Shown here one piece after another: positions 8,096 to 15,287 of a stretch of DNA of 29,700 bases; the first letter of the stretch is position 1, and every line of letters begins with the position of its first letter. This DNA comes from Pseudomonadota bacterium. Lineage in GTDB: Bacteria; Pseudomonadota; Gammaproteobacteria; Pseudomonadales; UBA5518. The stretch is taken from positions 1 to 29,700 of the forward strand of contig CAUJIL010000062.1 of assembly GCA_963204845.1 (NCBI GenBank), written 5' to 3'. The position numbers were made by a program, and so were the translations under genes. Below the pieces are notes generated by a model, which saw only the letters and a list, made by a program, of their open reading frames with translations, had not been told where the DNA came from and made no database searches.

Positions 8096-8179
8096 TGGTG
8101 CGATGGCCTGCTGTTGGTACCGTTGTCTTCGTGGTGTCTCCCCCGCGCGCAAGGGCATCAACCCCGGGGGTGGCGCGCA

Positions 8180-8185
8180 AGTATA
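8180..8185 (-). promoter_or_regulatory. Possible -10 box for the HDOD operon
   Basis: TATACT on the minus strand, about 85 bases before the chosen HDOD start and about 20 before the alternative ATGs. No good -35 hexamer stands 16-18 bases upstream (TCCCGC at 17), so an activator may be needed. A 14-base palindrome lies about 45 bases further upstream. This is a weak call made by eye. Confidence 0.3.
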
Positions 8186-8226
8186 GACAACGCCCGCTGC
8201 CGGCGGGAGCCGGTTTTCCGCACACC

Positions 8227-8240
8227 GTGACCGCGGTCAC
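8227..8240. promoter_or_regulatory. Perfect 14-base palindrome, candidate operator
   Basis: GTGACCGCGGTCAC is a perfect inverted repeat with no spacer. It sits just after the stop codon of the SDR gene and upstream of the candidate HDOD-operon -10 box. There is no T-run after it, so it does not look like an intrinsic terminator. A second small hairpin (CCGGC / GCCGG stem, 4-base loop) lies at 8200-8213. Binding of a dimeric regulator is possible but unproven. Confidence 0.3.
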
Positions 8241-8247
8241 CCGCGGC

Positions 8248-9069
8248 TCAGCGCCCCGCCACCATCCCGCCGTCGACGTTGTACAGCTGGCCGCTGATCC
8301 ACGATCCCTGGTCACTGCACAGGTAGACGACCATGTTCGCGATGTCGATCCCGCTGCCGGCGCGGCGCAGCGGCACGTACGTGGCGAGCAGGCGCTCCCA
8401 CTGTTCACCCCGCCCCATGTCGTCGATGCGATAGGTATCGACGATCCCCGGACACACCGCGTTGACGCGGATCCCGTGCGGCCCCACCTCGGCGGACATT
8501 GCGCACGTCAGCGCGTGGATGCCGGCCTTCGATGCCGCGTAGGCGGCGGTCTGTGCCGCCATCAGCTTGCCACCCACCGAGGAGATGTTCACGATGCTGC
8601 CGCCCTGCCCCTGCGCGATCAGCGCGCGGCCGAAGGCGCGGCTCATGTAGAAGGTGCCGTTCAGGTTCACGTCGATGACCTTGCGCCAGGCATCGAGCGC
8701 CAGATCGACGACCGCGGCACGGTCCTCGCCGCGCGCAGCGCCGGCGTTGTTCACCACGATGTCCACCCGCCCGAACTCCCCGAGCGTGCGCTCGACCAGC
8801 GCATCGACCGCCGCCGCGTTTGCGACGTCGCTGACCAGCGCGAGCGCGCGGCGCCCCAGCGCACGCACCTCGTCGGCCACCGACTCGATGTCCCGCCAGC
8901 CGGTCGCCTGTTCGTCCGCCGGGTAGCGCTCCGGTGGCCGCCCGGTACCGGTCAGCACCACGTCGCAGCCCGCACGCGCGAGTTCCACCGCGATCGGACG
9001 TCCGATCGAGCGCATGCGCCCCGCGCCCGTCACCACCGCCACCTTGCCCTCGAGTCCCGTGATCTGCAT
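8248..9069 (-). CDS. Short-chain dehydrogenase/reductase (classical SDR)
   Basis: The 273-residue product has the dinucleotide-binding TGAGRMRSIGRPIA (residues 14-27), a slightly expanded TGxxxGxG, then VVNNAG (105-110) and the catalytic set Asn135, Ser164, Tyr177 and Lys181 (YAASK), plus CPGIV after the active site. These are all the marks of a classical NAD(P)H-dependent SDR acting on an alcohol/ketone pair, possibly of the FabG-like or polyol/steroid type. The insertion GTGRPPERYPADEQATGWRD after strand 2 is longer than usual. The gene stands alone: 178 bases separate it from the HDOD start side and 96 from the permease gene. A TAGAAT hexamer at 9108-9103 could serve as its -10 box. The substrate is unknown. 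Confidence 0.88.
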   Translation of the reverse strand: MQITGLEGKVAVVTGAGRMRSIGRPIAVELARAGCDVVLTGTGRPPERYPADEQATGWRDIESVADEVRALGRRALALVSDVANAAAVDALVERTLGEFGRVDIVVNNAGAARGEDRAAVVDLALDAWRKVIDVNLNGTFYMSRAFGRALIAQGQGGSIVNISSVGGKLMAAQTAAYAASKAGIHALTCAMSAEVGPHGIRVNAVCPGIVDTYRIDDMGRGEQWERLLATYVPLRRAGSGIDIANMVVYLCSDQGSWISGQLYNVDGGMVAGR

Positions 9070-9165
9070 CGTGCCGCTCCGTGCCTGTTTGCGTGATGCA
9101 CGATTCTAGCCGCAAGCCGTGCCCCTGAGTCCGCGCAAGGCAGCGCGCGAACTGGAACGCGGCGC

Positions 9166-10053
9166 TCAGGCCGGCGCGCTGGCACGGCGCATCGCGAGCA
9201 GGTTGCCGGCCACGATCAGCACCAGCCCGAATGCGGCGGGCACGGTCCACGTGTAGCCCTCGAAAAACGTCGAGATCAGCAACGCGACCAGCGGCGTCAT
9301 CATCGAGTTGTATCCGGCGCGATCGGGACCGATCAGCGCGATCAGGCGGAGATACGCTCCGAACGCGATGATCGATCCGAAGATCGACAGATAGAGCAGC
9401 GCGTATGTGTACGACAGCCGCTCGGGAAAACGGAACTCCACGCCGGTGAACACCCCCGCCACGAGCAGCAGGAGCGTGCCGTACAGCATGCCCCAGGCGT
9501 TGATCGAGATCACCGGCAGTCCGAACGCGGCATTGCGCGTGGCGACGATCGTGCCCAGCGACGCGCAATACGTCGAGGCGAGCGCGAGCAGCAGTCCGCG
9601 GATCGCGCCGTCACCGAGACTGAGGCTGCTCACCTCGGGCCAGAACAGCAGCGCAACGCCGAACAACCCCACCACGCCACCGGCGAACACCACCGGCGTG
9701 ACCGAACGGCGCAGGAACACCGCGGCATTGAAAATGTTCATGAACACCATGGTCGCGAACACCACGGCCACCACGCCACCGGTCAGGTAGACCTCGGACC
9801 AGTACACCAGCCAGTAATTGATGCCGAACAGGCACATGCCCTGCAGCGCGATGAACGCGTGCTCGACGGGTCGGAGGCGGATGCGGGCGCGCGCCAGCAC
9901 GCACCAGGCGAACAGCAGCAGCGCGGCGATCCCGAAGCGATAGATCACCGACACCAGCGGATCGACCTCGCCGAGCTGGAACTTGATCGCCAGCCACGTC
10001 GACCCCCAGATCAGTACCGTGACGGTGTAGAGGAAATACGCTTGCACGGGCAT
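9166..10053 (-). CDS. EamA/DMT-family membrane transporter
   Basis: The 295-residue product is almost entirely hydrophobic, with about ten membrane segments arranged as two EamA repeats. The first repeat begins FLYTVTVLIWGSTWLAIKFQLG, with the family-typical WGSTW, and the second contains YLSIFGSIIAFGAYL and the LIGPDRAGYNSMMTPLVAL segment with the usual proline before the last helices. DMT-family members export metabolites, amino acids or drugs across the inner membrane; the cargo here is unknown. The ATG at 10053 fits the start of the first helix; a longer frame to 10383 would add a GC-rich stretch antisense to the neighbouring gene and is rejected. It is divergent from the SUI1/YciH gene over about 110 bases. 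Confidence 0.87.
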   Translation of the reverse strand: MPVQAYFLYTVTVLIWGSTWLAIKFQLGEVDPLVSVIYRFGIAALLLFAWCVLARARIRLRPVEHAFIALQGMCLFGINYWLVYWSEVYLTGGVVAVVFATMVFMNIFNAAVFLRRSVTPVVFAGGVVGLFGVALLFWPEVSSLSLGDGAIRGLLLALASTYCASLGTIVATRNAAFGLPVISINAWGMLYGTLLLLVAGVFTGVEFRFPERLSYTYALLYLSIFGSIIAFGAYLRLIALIGPDRAGYNSMMTPLVALLISTFFEGYTWTVPAAFGLVLIVAGNLLAMRRASAPA

Positions 10054-10165
10054 GGGGCGAGGTCCGAAGCTTGGGCACGATGGCGGCCGACTGCGTATCC
10101 TGAGGGCACGCGGGGGGGCGCTGCAATCGGCGCGCAACACTGGCCCGGCATAACTGGAGGAACAG

Positions 10166-10543
10166 ATGGCACGCAAGCCCGCACTACCCGACCCGCCGCA
10201 ACCCGCGCCTGCCAGCGCCTTCGCCGCGCTGGCCGCACTGCGCGGTTCGCTGCCCGCCGGCCCCGGGCCGGAGCCGGCCACAGCGGACCAGGCGTCGCCC
10301 TTCGGCAAGCGCATCGTGGTGAGGCGCGAACGCAAGGGGCGCGCCGGCAAGACCGTCACCGTGGTGCGTGGAATTGAGCTCACCGGGCAGGCACTGGACG
10401 CACTGGCGCGCGAAATGCGTCAGGCGCTGGGAACCGGCGGCGGAATCGAGGACGGGGCGATCGTGCTGAACGGCGATCTGTCGGCGCGCGCGAGCGAATG
10501 GCTGACGGCACGCGGAGCGCAACGTGTCGTGAGCGGGAACTGA
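10166..10543 (+). CDS. yciH: SUI1/eIF1-like translation factor (YciH type)
   Basis: The 125-residue product has a low-complexity Ala/Pro-rich N-terminus and a SUI1 domain from about residue 46 to 120: IVVRRERKGRAGKTVTVVRGIE, then LAREMRQALGTGGGIEDG and a C-terminal LTARGAQRVVSGN. This matches bacterial YciH, the homologue of eukaryotic eIF1, which can bind the small ribosomal subunit and affects initiation fidelity under stress in E. coli. GGAGG sits seven bases before the ATG, so the start is secure. The following luciferase-like gene begins 56 bases downstream on the same strand; there is no functional tie that I can see. Confidence 0.9.
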   Translation: MARKPALPDPPQPAPASAFAALAALRGSLPAGPGPEPATADQASPFGKRIVVRRERKGRAGKTVTVVRGIELTGQALDALAREMRQALGTGGGIEDGAIVLNGDLSARASEWLTARGAQRVVSGN

Positions 10544-10599
10544 GCGGAGCCGCCCGCTGGGCTATATTGACGATCACATGGCGATGCCGGGGAACAGCG

Positions 10600-11460
10600 A
10601 TGAAATTCTGGCAGGCGATCACCTGGACCGAACCCGAGCAGCTGATCGAAGTCGCGCAGCATGCCGAGGAACTCGGCTTCGACGGCCTGATGGTCAGCGA
10701 CCATGGCGTGTTTCCGCGCGACATCCGCTCGTCCTATCCGTATTCCGCCGACGGCAGCCCGCCGATGGCCCACGACGCGTTCCTGCCGGACTGCTGGGCC
10801 ATGCTCGGTGCGCTGGCCGCGGCGACCAGCCGCATCCGGCTGGCCACCGGGGTCTACGTGTTGCCGCTGCGCAACGTGTTCGAGGTGGCGCGCGCCACCG
10901 GCACGCTGGCCATCCTGAGCGGCGGGCGTCTCGTGCTGGGAACGGGGCTCGGCTGGATGAAGGAGGAGTTCGACATCTACGGCGTGGACTTCCGCACGCG
11001 GGCAGCACGCTGCGACGAGATGATCGGCGTACTGCGCGAGCTCTGGAGCGGCGGCATGGTCGAGCATCACGGCCGCCTGTTCGACTTTCCTCCGCTGCAG
11101 ATCTCGCCGGCGCCGCCACAGCCGGTGCCGGTGTATATCGGCGGCAACAGCGCCGCCGCGCTCCGCCGCGCCGCCCGCCTCGGCGACGGCTGGATCAATG
11201 CCGGCAGCGACCCGGCGGACGTGCCGGGAATCCTCGCGCAATTGCAGCGCGAGCGCGAAGCCGCCGGTCGCGCGCACGTGCCGTTCGAGACCGTGATCGC
11301 ACTCGGGGCGGCCCCGGACCACGACACGTTCCAGCGCCTGGCCGGCCACGGCATGCACGTCGGCATCAGCTACCCGTTCAGGTACACACTCGGCGAGCGC
11401 TCTGCGCTGGCACTGAAGAAGCGGCACATGGACTGGTTCGCCGCGACCTTCATGCGCTGA
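10600..11460 (+). CDS. Luciferase-like (LLM class) flavin- or F420-dependent oxidoreductase
   Basis: The 286-residue product follows the bacterial luciferase-like TIM-barrel pattern: AEELGFDGLMVSDH (residues 22-35), RIRLATGVYVLPLRN, LSGGRLVLGTGLGWMKEEF, then PVPVYIGGNSAAALRRAARLGDGWINAG. This is typical of the subgroup often labelled F420-dependent (TIGR03619-like). Whether this organism makes F420 cannot be seen here; FMN use is equally possible. The substrate is unknown. The ATG at 10600 has GGGGAA just upstream. A TATATT hexamer at 10563-10568 might be a -10 box for independent transcription. The gene is convergent with the PQQ dehydrogenase gene, with only 22 bases between the stops. Confidence 0.86.
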   Translation: MKFWQAITWTEPEQLIEVAQHAEELGFDGLMVSDHGVFPRDIRSSYPYSADGSPPMAHDAFLPDCWAMLGALAAATSRIRLATGVYVLPLRNVFEVARATGTLAILSGGRLVLGTGLGWMKEEFDIYGVDFRTRAARCDEMIGVLRELWSGGMVEHHGRLFDFPPLQISPAPPQPVPVYIGGNSAAALRRAARLGDGWINAGSDPADVPGILAQLQREREAAGRAHVPFETVIALGAAPDHDTFQRLAGHGMHVGISYPFRYTLGERSALALKKRHMDWFAATFMR

Positions 11461-11482
11461 TCCCCCGCCGGGGCCAGGGCGC

Positions 11483-13441
11483 TCAGCGCAGCGCGAAGGC
11501 GATCAGCGCGTCCCCCGACTCCGACCACGCGTGCCCGCCCGCGGCGATCACGACGTACTGCCGGCCGTCCGGACGCAGGCGGTAGGTCATCGGTGTGGCG
11601 TTGGCGGTGAACGGCAGGCGCTCGCTCCAGACCTCGTCGCCGGTCTGCGCGTCGAAGGCACGGATGAACTTGTCCATGGTCGCGCCGACGAACACCAGCC
11701 CGCCGGCGGTCACGATCGATCCGCCCAGGTTCGGCGTGCCCAGGTCGAACCACAGCGGGAACGGCGCCAGGTCACGCGTGGAGCCGAGCGCGCTCCGCCA
11801 CAGCACGCGGCCGGACTTCAGATCGACGGCCGTGAGCGTTCCCCACGGGGTCGGCGCGCACGGCGCACCCCAATCCGACAACAGCGTCGTACGCTTCACG
11901 CCGTACGCGGTGCCGCGCTGGGGGTAGAGCTCGTCCGGAAACTGCCCGAGCGTGTCCGCGTCGCGGTCGTACTGTTCGCGCGGCAGCAGTTGCACGACCT
12001 GGGGGATGGCCGTCTGGTTCACGTACAGGATGCCGTGCGCGGGATCGATCGCGACGCTGCCCCAGTTCGCGCCACCCAGGCTGGACGGGTACTGGATGGA
12101 GCCCTCGAGCGATGGCGGCGTGAAGATCCCGTCGTAGCGATACCGGCGGATCTTCGCGGCGCAGTCGCGCCGATCGATGAACGTGAAGCCGAATGCGTCA
12201 TCGGCGCTGAGGGTCGCCGGATGGAGCGGCGCCGGGTGGGTGGGGAACGGCTGCGTCGGCGCGAGCTTTTCGCCCGGCACTCCGCCCTGCGGCACCGCTC
12301 GCTCTTCGACCGGATAGAGCGGTGCACCGGTCAGGCGGTCGAGCAGGAAGACGTGCCCCATCTTGGTCGCCTGGGCAACCGCCGGCACACCGCCGCCAAC
12401 GCCCTCGAGCTGGAACAGCACCGGCTGCGAGGCCACGTCGTAGTCCCAGACGTCGTGATGCACGGTCTGGAAAGTCCACACGACGCGACCCGTGCCGGCG
12501 TCGAGCGCGACGGTCGAGCTGCTGAAGCGCTCGAGGTCGCCGCGCATGCCGCCGAACAGGTCCGGCGCGGCGTTGCCGGTCGGGACGAACACCAGCCCGC
12601 GCTCCTCATCGCCCGAGGCGATGGACCACACGTTCGGCGTGCCCGGGCGGTAGTGCGGCTCGGCGGACGCCGCCTCGCGCCCGGCCGCGGTCATCGGGGC
12701 GGGGTCCCAGGCCCAGCGCAGCGCGCCCGTGCGCACGTCGAAACCCTTGACGACTCCGCTCGGCGCGTCGGTCCGCAGGTTGTCGGCGACCAGCGAGCCG
12801 ACCACGACGACGTCGCGCACGACGATCGGCGGCGAGGTCGGATAGCGCTCCCAGGCCGGCGCCGGGTCGATGCCGAGGCGCAGGTCCACGCGGCCCTCGT
12901 CACCGAAGTCGCGGCACGGCTGCCCGGTTCGCGCATCGAGCGCCAGCAGCTCCGAGTCGAGCGTCGCGGCGAAAATCCGGCTCGCGCAGGCGCCGGGCGC
13001 CGCGGCCCCCGCATCGCGCCAGTACGCCACGCCCCGGCACACGCGCGTGGACGGCACGCCATCGAGATGCCGATTGCGGACCCGCGGGTCGTAGGACCAG
13101 CGCTCGGCGCCGGTTTCCGGGTCGAGCGCGACCACACGGTTGTGCGCAGTGCAGAAGACCAGCTGGTCCTCGACCAGGATCGGGGTGGCGCTGAAGCTGG
13201 TCTTGGTTTCGGTTGCGCTGCCGTTGCTGAAATCGCCGTGGCGATGGATCCACGCGATCTCGAGACGATCGACGTTGTCCGGCGTGATCTGGGCCAGCGG
13301 CGAATAGCGCAGGCCGCCCTTGTCGCCGCCGTATTCCGGCCAGCCGGCCACCGTGCCGTCATCGGCCAGGGGACTCCCGCCGCTGCCCGTGATGGCCAGC
13401 AGGACGGGCAGCAACATGGCCCTGGTCGAAGCGACGGTCAT
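11483..13441 (-). CDS. Periplasmic PQQ-dependent dehydrogenase (glucose/quinate-type propeller)
   Basis: The 652-residue product has a signal-like N-terminus (residues 1-26) and the eight-bladed quinoprotein fold: repeated ALD..TG.. W blades such as VVALDPETGAERWSYDP, ALDARTG, GFDVRTGALRWAWDP and AFDAQTGDEVW. HHDVWDYD (328-335) and the late GGSIVTAGGLVFVGATMD are characteristic of the membrane glucose/quinate/shikimate dehydrogenase group. Here the usual block of N-terminal membrane helices is missing, so it should be soluble or loosely attached in the periplasm. It oxidises a hydroxyl group and passes electrons to quinone or cytochrome c. It is the last of six genes in the minus-strand operon, 20 bases after the SDR stop, with GGAG placed well before the ATG. 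No PQQ-synthesis genes are in the window. Confidence 0.9.
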   Translation of the reverse strand: MTVASTRAMLLPVLLAITGSGGSPLADDGTVAGWPEYGGDKGGLRYSPLAQITPDNVDRLEIAWIHRHGDFSNGSATETKTSFSATPILVEDQLVFCTAHNRVVALDPETGAERWSYDPRVRNRHLDGVPSTRVCRGVAYWRDAGAAAPGACASRIFAATLDSELLALDARTGQPCRDFGDEGRVDLRLGIDPAPAWERYPTSPPIVVRDVVVVGSLVADNLRTDAPSGVVKGFDVRTGALRWAWDPAPMTAAGREAASAEPHYRPGTPNVWSIASGDEERGLVFVPTGNAAPDLFGGMRGDLERFSSSTVALDAGTGRVVWTFQTVHHDVWDYDVASQPVLFQLEGVGGGVPAVAQATKMGHVFLLDRLTGAPLYPVEERAVPQGGVPGEKLAPTQPFPTHPAPLHPATLSADDAFGFTFIDRRDCAAKIRRYRYDGIFTPPSLEGSIQYPSSLGGANWGSVAIDPAHGILYVNQTAIPQVVQLLPREQYDRDADTLGQFPDELYPQRGTAYGVKRTTLLSDWGAPCAPTPWGTLTAVDLKSGRVLWRSALGSTRDLAPFPLWFDLGTPNLGGSIVTAGGLVFVGATMDKFIRAFDAQTGDEVWSERLPFTANATPMTYRLRPDGRQYVVIAAGGHAWSESGDALIAFALR

Positions 13442-13461
13442 GCAGGGACTCCGCGGCAGTT

Positions 13462-14268
13462 TCAGGTTGGCGGGCCACCCAGGCCCTGTTCGAGGATCGC
13501 GATCTGCTGCGGCGACAGCGGCGAACAATGCGCCAGTCCACCGTCGACGAAGACCGTGCTGCCGGTCATGCCGGCACTCGCCTCGGACGCCAGCAGCAGC
13601 AGCGGACCGCAAAAGTCGTCGAGGCGGTTTGGCCTGCCGATCGGCATCGCCGCACCCGCGGCGACCGGGACTTCTTCGGTGAAGGTCGCGACGAACCCCT
13701 CGGTCGCGACCACGCCGGGGCACAAGCCGTTCACGGTGATACCGAAACGCCCGACCTCGGCCGCCAGTTGGCGCGTGAAGGCCATCAGCGCGCCCTTCGA
13801 CGTTCCGTAGGCCGGCACGGTCACCATGCCGAGGAGCCCCGACGGCGACTCGACATTGATGATCCGCCCCCACCGGTTGCGGATCATCCCGGGCAGGCAG
13901 GCCCGCGCCATCCGGAACGCTCCGTTGAGGTTCGTGTCGATCACGCTCACCCAGACCTCTTCCTCGACCTGCGTCAGCAGGCCGGGCGGGAAGATCGCCG
14001 CATTGTTGACCAGGATGTCGACCTGACCGCGCCACTCGATGACCTCGCCTACCGTCGCTTCGACCTGGCGCATGTCACGCACGTCGCAGACCATGGCCCG
14101 CACCGCGGCGCCGCGCCCGCTCAGCTCGGCGGCCGTTGCCTGCAGCGGTTCCGCATGCCGCCCGGTGATCGCCACCGCGGCGCCGGCTTGCGCGAGCGCG
14201 GCGGCCATCGCGCGACCCAGCCCGCCACCACCGCCGGTGACGATCGCGACCTTGCCTTCGAGCATCAT
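13462..14268 (-). CDS. Short-chain dehydrogenase/reductase in catabolic operon
   Basis: The 268-residue product has TGGGGGLGRA (residues 11-20) for NAD(P) binding, CDVRD, LVNNAA (87-91 region) and the catalytic Asn113, Ser141, Tyr154 and Lys158 (YGTSK). The serine motif is NVESPSG rather than the usual NISS, but the 13-residue spacing to Tyr is kept. The end, MTGSTVFVDGGL, is standard for classical SDRs. The C-terminal tail of about 25 residues (HCSPLSPQQIAILEQGLGG) is longer than usual. It lies 11 bases after the stop of the DUF7064-like gene and 20 before the PQQ dehydrogenase. I infer a hydroxy/keto step on the operon's substrate. Two adjacent ATGs at 14268 and 14265 are possible starts. 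Confidence 0.88.
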   Translation of the reverse strand: MMLEGKVAIVTGGGGGLGRAMAAALAQAGAAVAITGRHAEPLQATAAELSGRGAAVRAMVCDVRDMRQVEATVGEVIEWRGQVDILVNNAAIFPPGLLTQVEEEVWVSVIDTNLNGAFRMARACLPGMIRNRWGRIINVESPSGLLGMVTVPAYGTSKGALMAFTRQLAAEVGRFGITVNGLCPGVVATEGFVATFTEEVPVAAGAAMPIGRPNRLDDFCGPLLLLASEASAGMTGSTVFVDGGLAHCSPLSPQQIAILEQGLGGPPT

Positions 14269-14279
14269 CGCCGCTGCCC

Positions 14280-15269
14280 TCATGCCAGCCAGCGCCGGCG
14301 CGCCGGATGGATCGAATATTCGCAGATCCCCTGACAGCGCTGTCCGCCGTCGAGTTCGAATTCGCAGAACGCCTCGAAACAGTCGACCGGATTGTCGAGG
14401 CAGTTGTCGCCCCGGTACCAGAGCTTGATCTCGCCGAGCTTGCGCGTGCTGCGCGCCTGCAGCCGACGGCCGTCCGGCAGTTCCAGCTGGAAGCGGAACT
14501 CCACGGCGGTGGTACCACCCGCGTCGAGAACGATCTCCGCGTTGATGCCACGCAGCGGACGGGCACCCTGGCGGTCCGACACCGCTCCGACGGCCGGCAT
14601 CCCGAGCCGGCTGCCCTGCGGCGATCCGAGCGCGCAGATCTGGGCGTCGTCGAGATGCAGGATGAGCCAGTAGTGGCCGGGGAATGCCGGCTCGTCCGTG
14701 CGCGCCCACTCCGTCTCCTCGTGGAAGTTGTGCAGCCAGGAGCGTTCCCGGTGAGAGCGGCAGGCGATCTCGCGCACCTGGCCGCGGGCCGGCCCGCCGC
14801 GGATCTCGAGACGGCCCCGACAGTCCATCGCCTGTTCGAAATGGCCGCCCCAGATCATCGAGAAATACGGATTCGGTTCGGTGAGCTGCGGCCCGGCTGC
14901 CGAGTGATCGTACTCGAACGCCGGGTAACGGGCCGAGAATCGGAGATCGTAGGCGTACAGCGGGCCGTCATAGCTCACGCGGAAGTCGCCCAGGGGACGC
15001 ACGATCTCATAGCGCATCCGCCCGTCGCTCCAGGGCCCGCGCGGCGGCGTCCCGTTGAACGGATGCTTGTTGCCCCAGTACTGCAGGACGCCGTCGATCT
15101 GCAACAGCGAGGCCCAGCGCGCATAGCCGTGGTTCGACAGAAACACCTGTACGACCCCGAACACGCCGGCCGTGGCGTCCATGACACTGAACCAGGCCGT
15201 ATCGCCGAACAACGCGCCCGGGAGCGGGGCCGTCCCGAGATGCAGGAATTCGTCGGCTTCGGTCACCAC
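14280..15269 (-). CDS. DUF7064/AttH-like protein of unknown function
   Basis: The 329-residue product has no signal peptide and no membrane segment. It reads as a lipocalin-like beta-rich protein: many short strands with aromatic residues (FGVVQVFLSNHGYARWASLLQ, YDLRFSARYPAFEYD, FRFQLELPDGRRLQARSTRK) and a CRSHRERSW motif at 170-178. A His-Arg-x-Arg-Ser-Trp element of this kind is seen in DUF7064/DUF7065 and AttH-like proteins, which often sit in steroid, terpenoid or lipid catabolic clusters; no reaction is established for them to my knowledge. It starts with GTG at 15269 (GTG at 15266 is also possible), preceded by GGGGAG, 18 bases after the flavoprotein stop. Its place between a ketosteroid-dehydrogenase-like enzyme and an SDR suggests it handles the same substrate. 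Confidence 0.6.
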   Translation of the reverse strand: MVTEADEFLHLGTAPLPGALFGDTAWFSVMDATAGVFGVVQVFLSNHGYARWASLLQIDGVLQYWGNKHPFNGTPPRGPWSDGRMRYEIVRPLGDFRVSYDGPLYAYDLRFSARYPAFEYDHSAAGPQLTEPNPYFSMIWGGHFEQAMDCRGRLEIRGGPARGQVREIACRSHRERSWLHNFHEETEWARTDEPAFPGHYWLILHLDDAQICALGSPQGSRLGMPAVGAVSDRQGARPLRGINAEIVLDAGGTTAVEFRFQLELPDGRRLQARSTRKLGEIKLWYRGDNCLDNPVDCFEAFCEFELDGGQRCQGICEYSIHPARRRWLA

Positions 15270-15287
15270 TGGCGGTTCTCCCCTGCG

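Noticed and set aside
10060..10082. Possible decayed REP (AGGTCCGAAGCTTGGGCAC) upstream of yciH
   Set aside because: No GTAG head and poor stem; the similarity is limited to a few bases and could be chance.
11461..11482. Intrinsic terminator between the convergent luciferase-like and PQQ dehydrogenase genes
   Set aside because: Only a 4-5 bp GC stem with no T-run on either strand; not convincing.
11531..13810. A 759-codon open frame opposite the PQQ dehydrogenase gene
   Set aside because: Arg/Gly/His-rich, no domains, fully antisense to a recognised quinoprotein.
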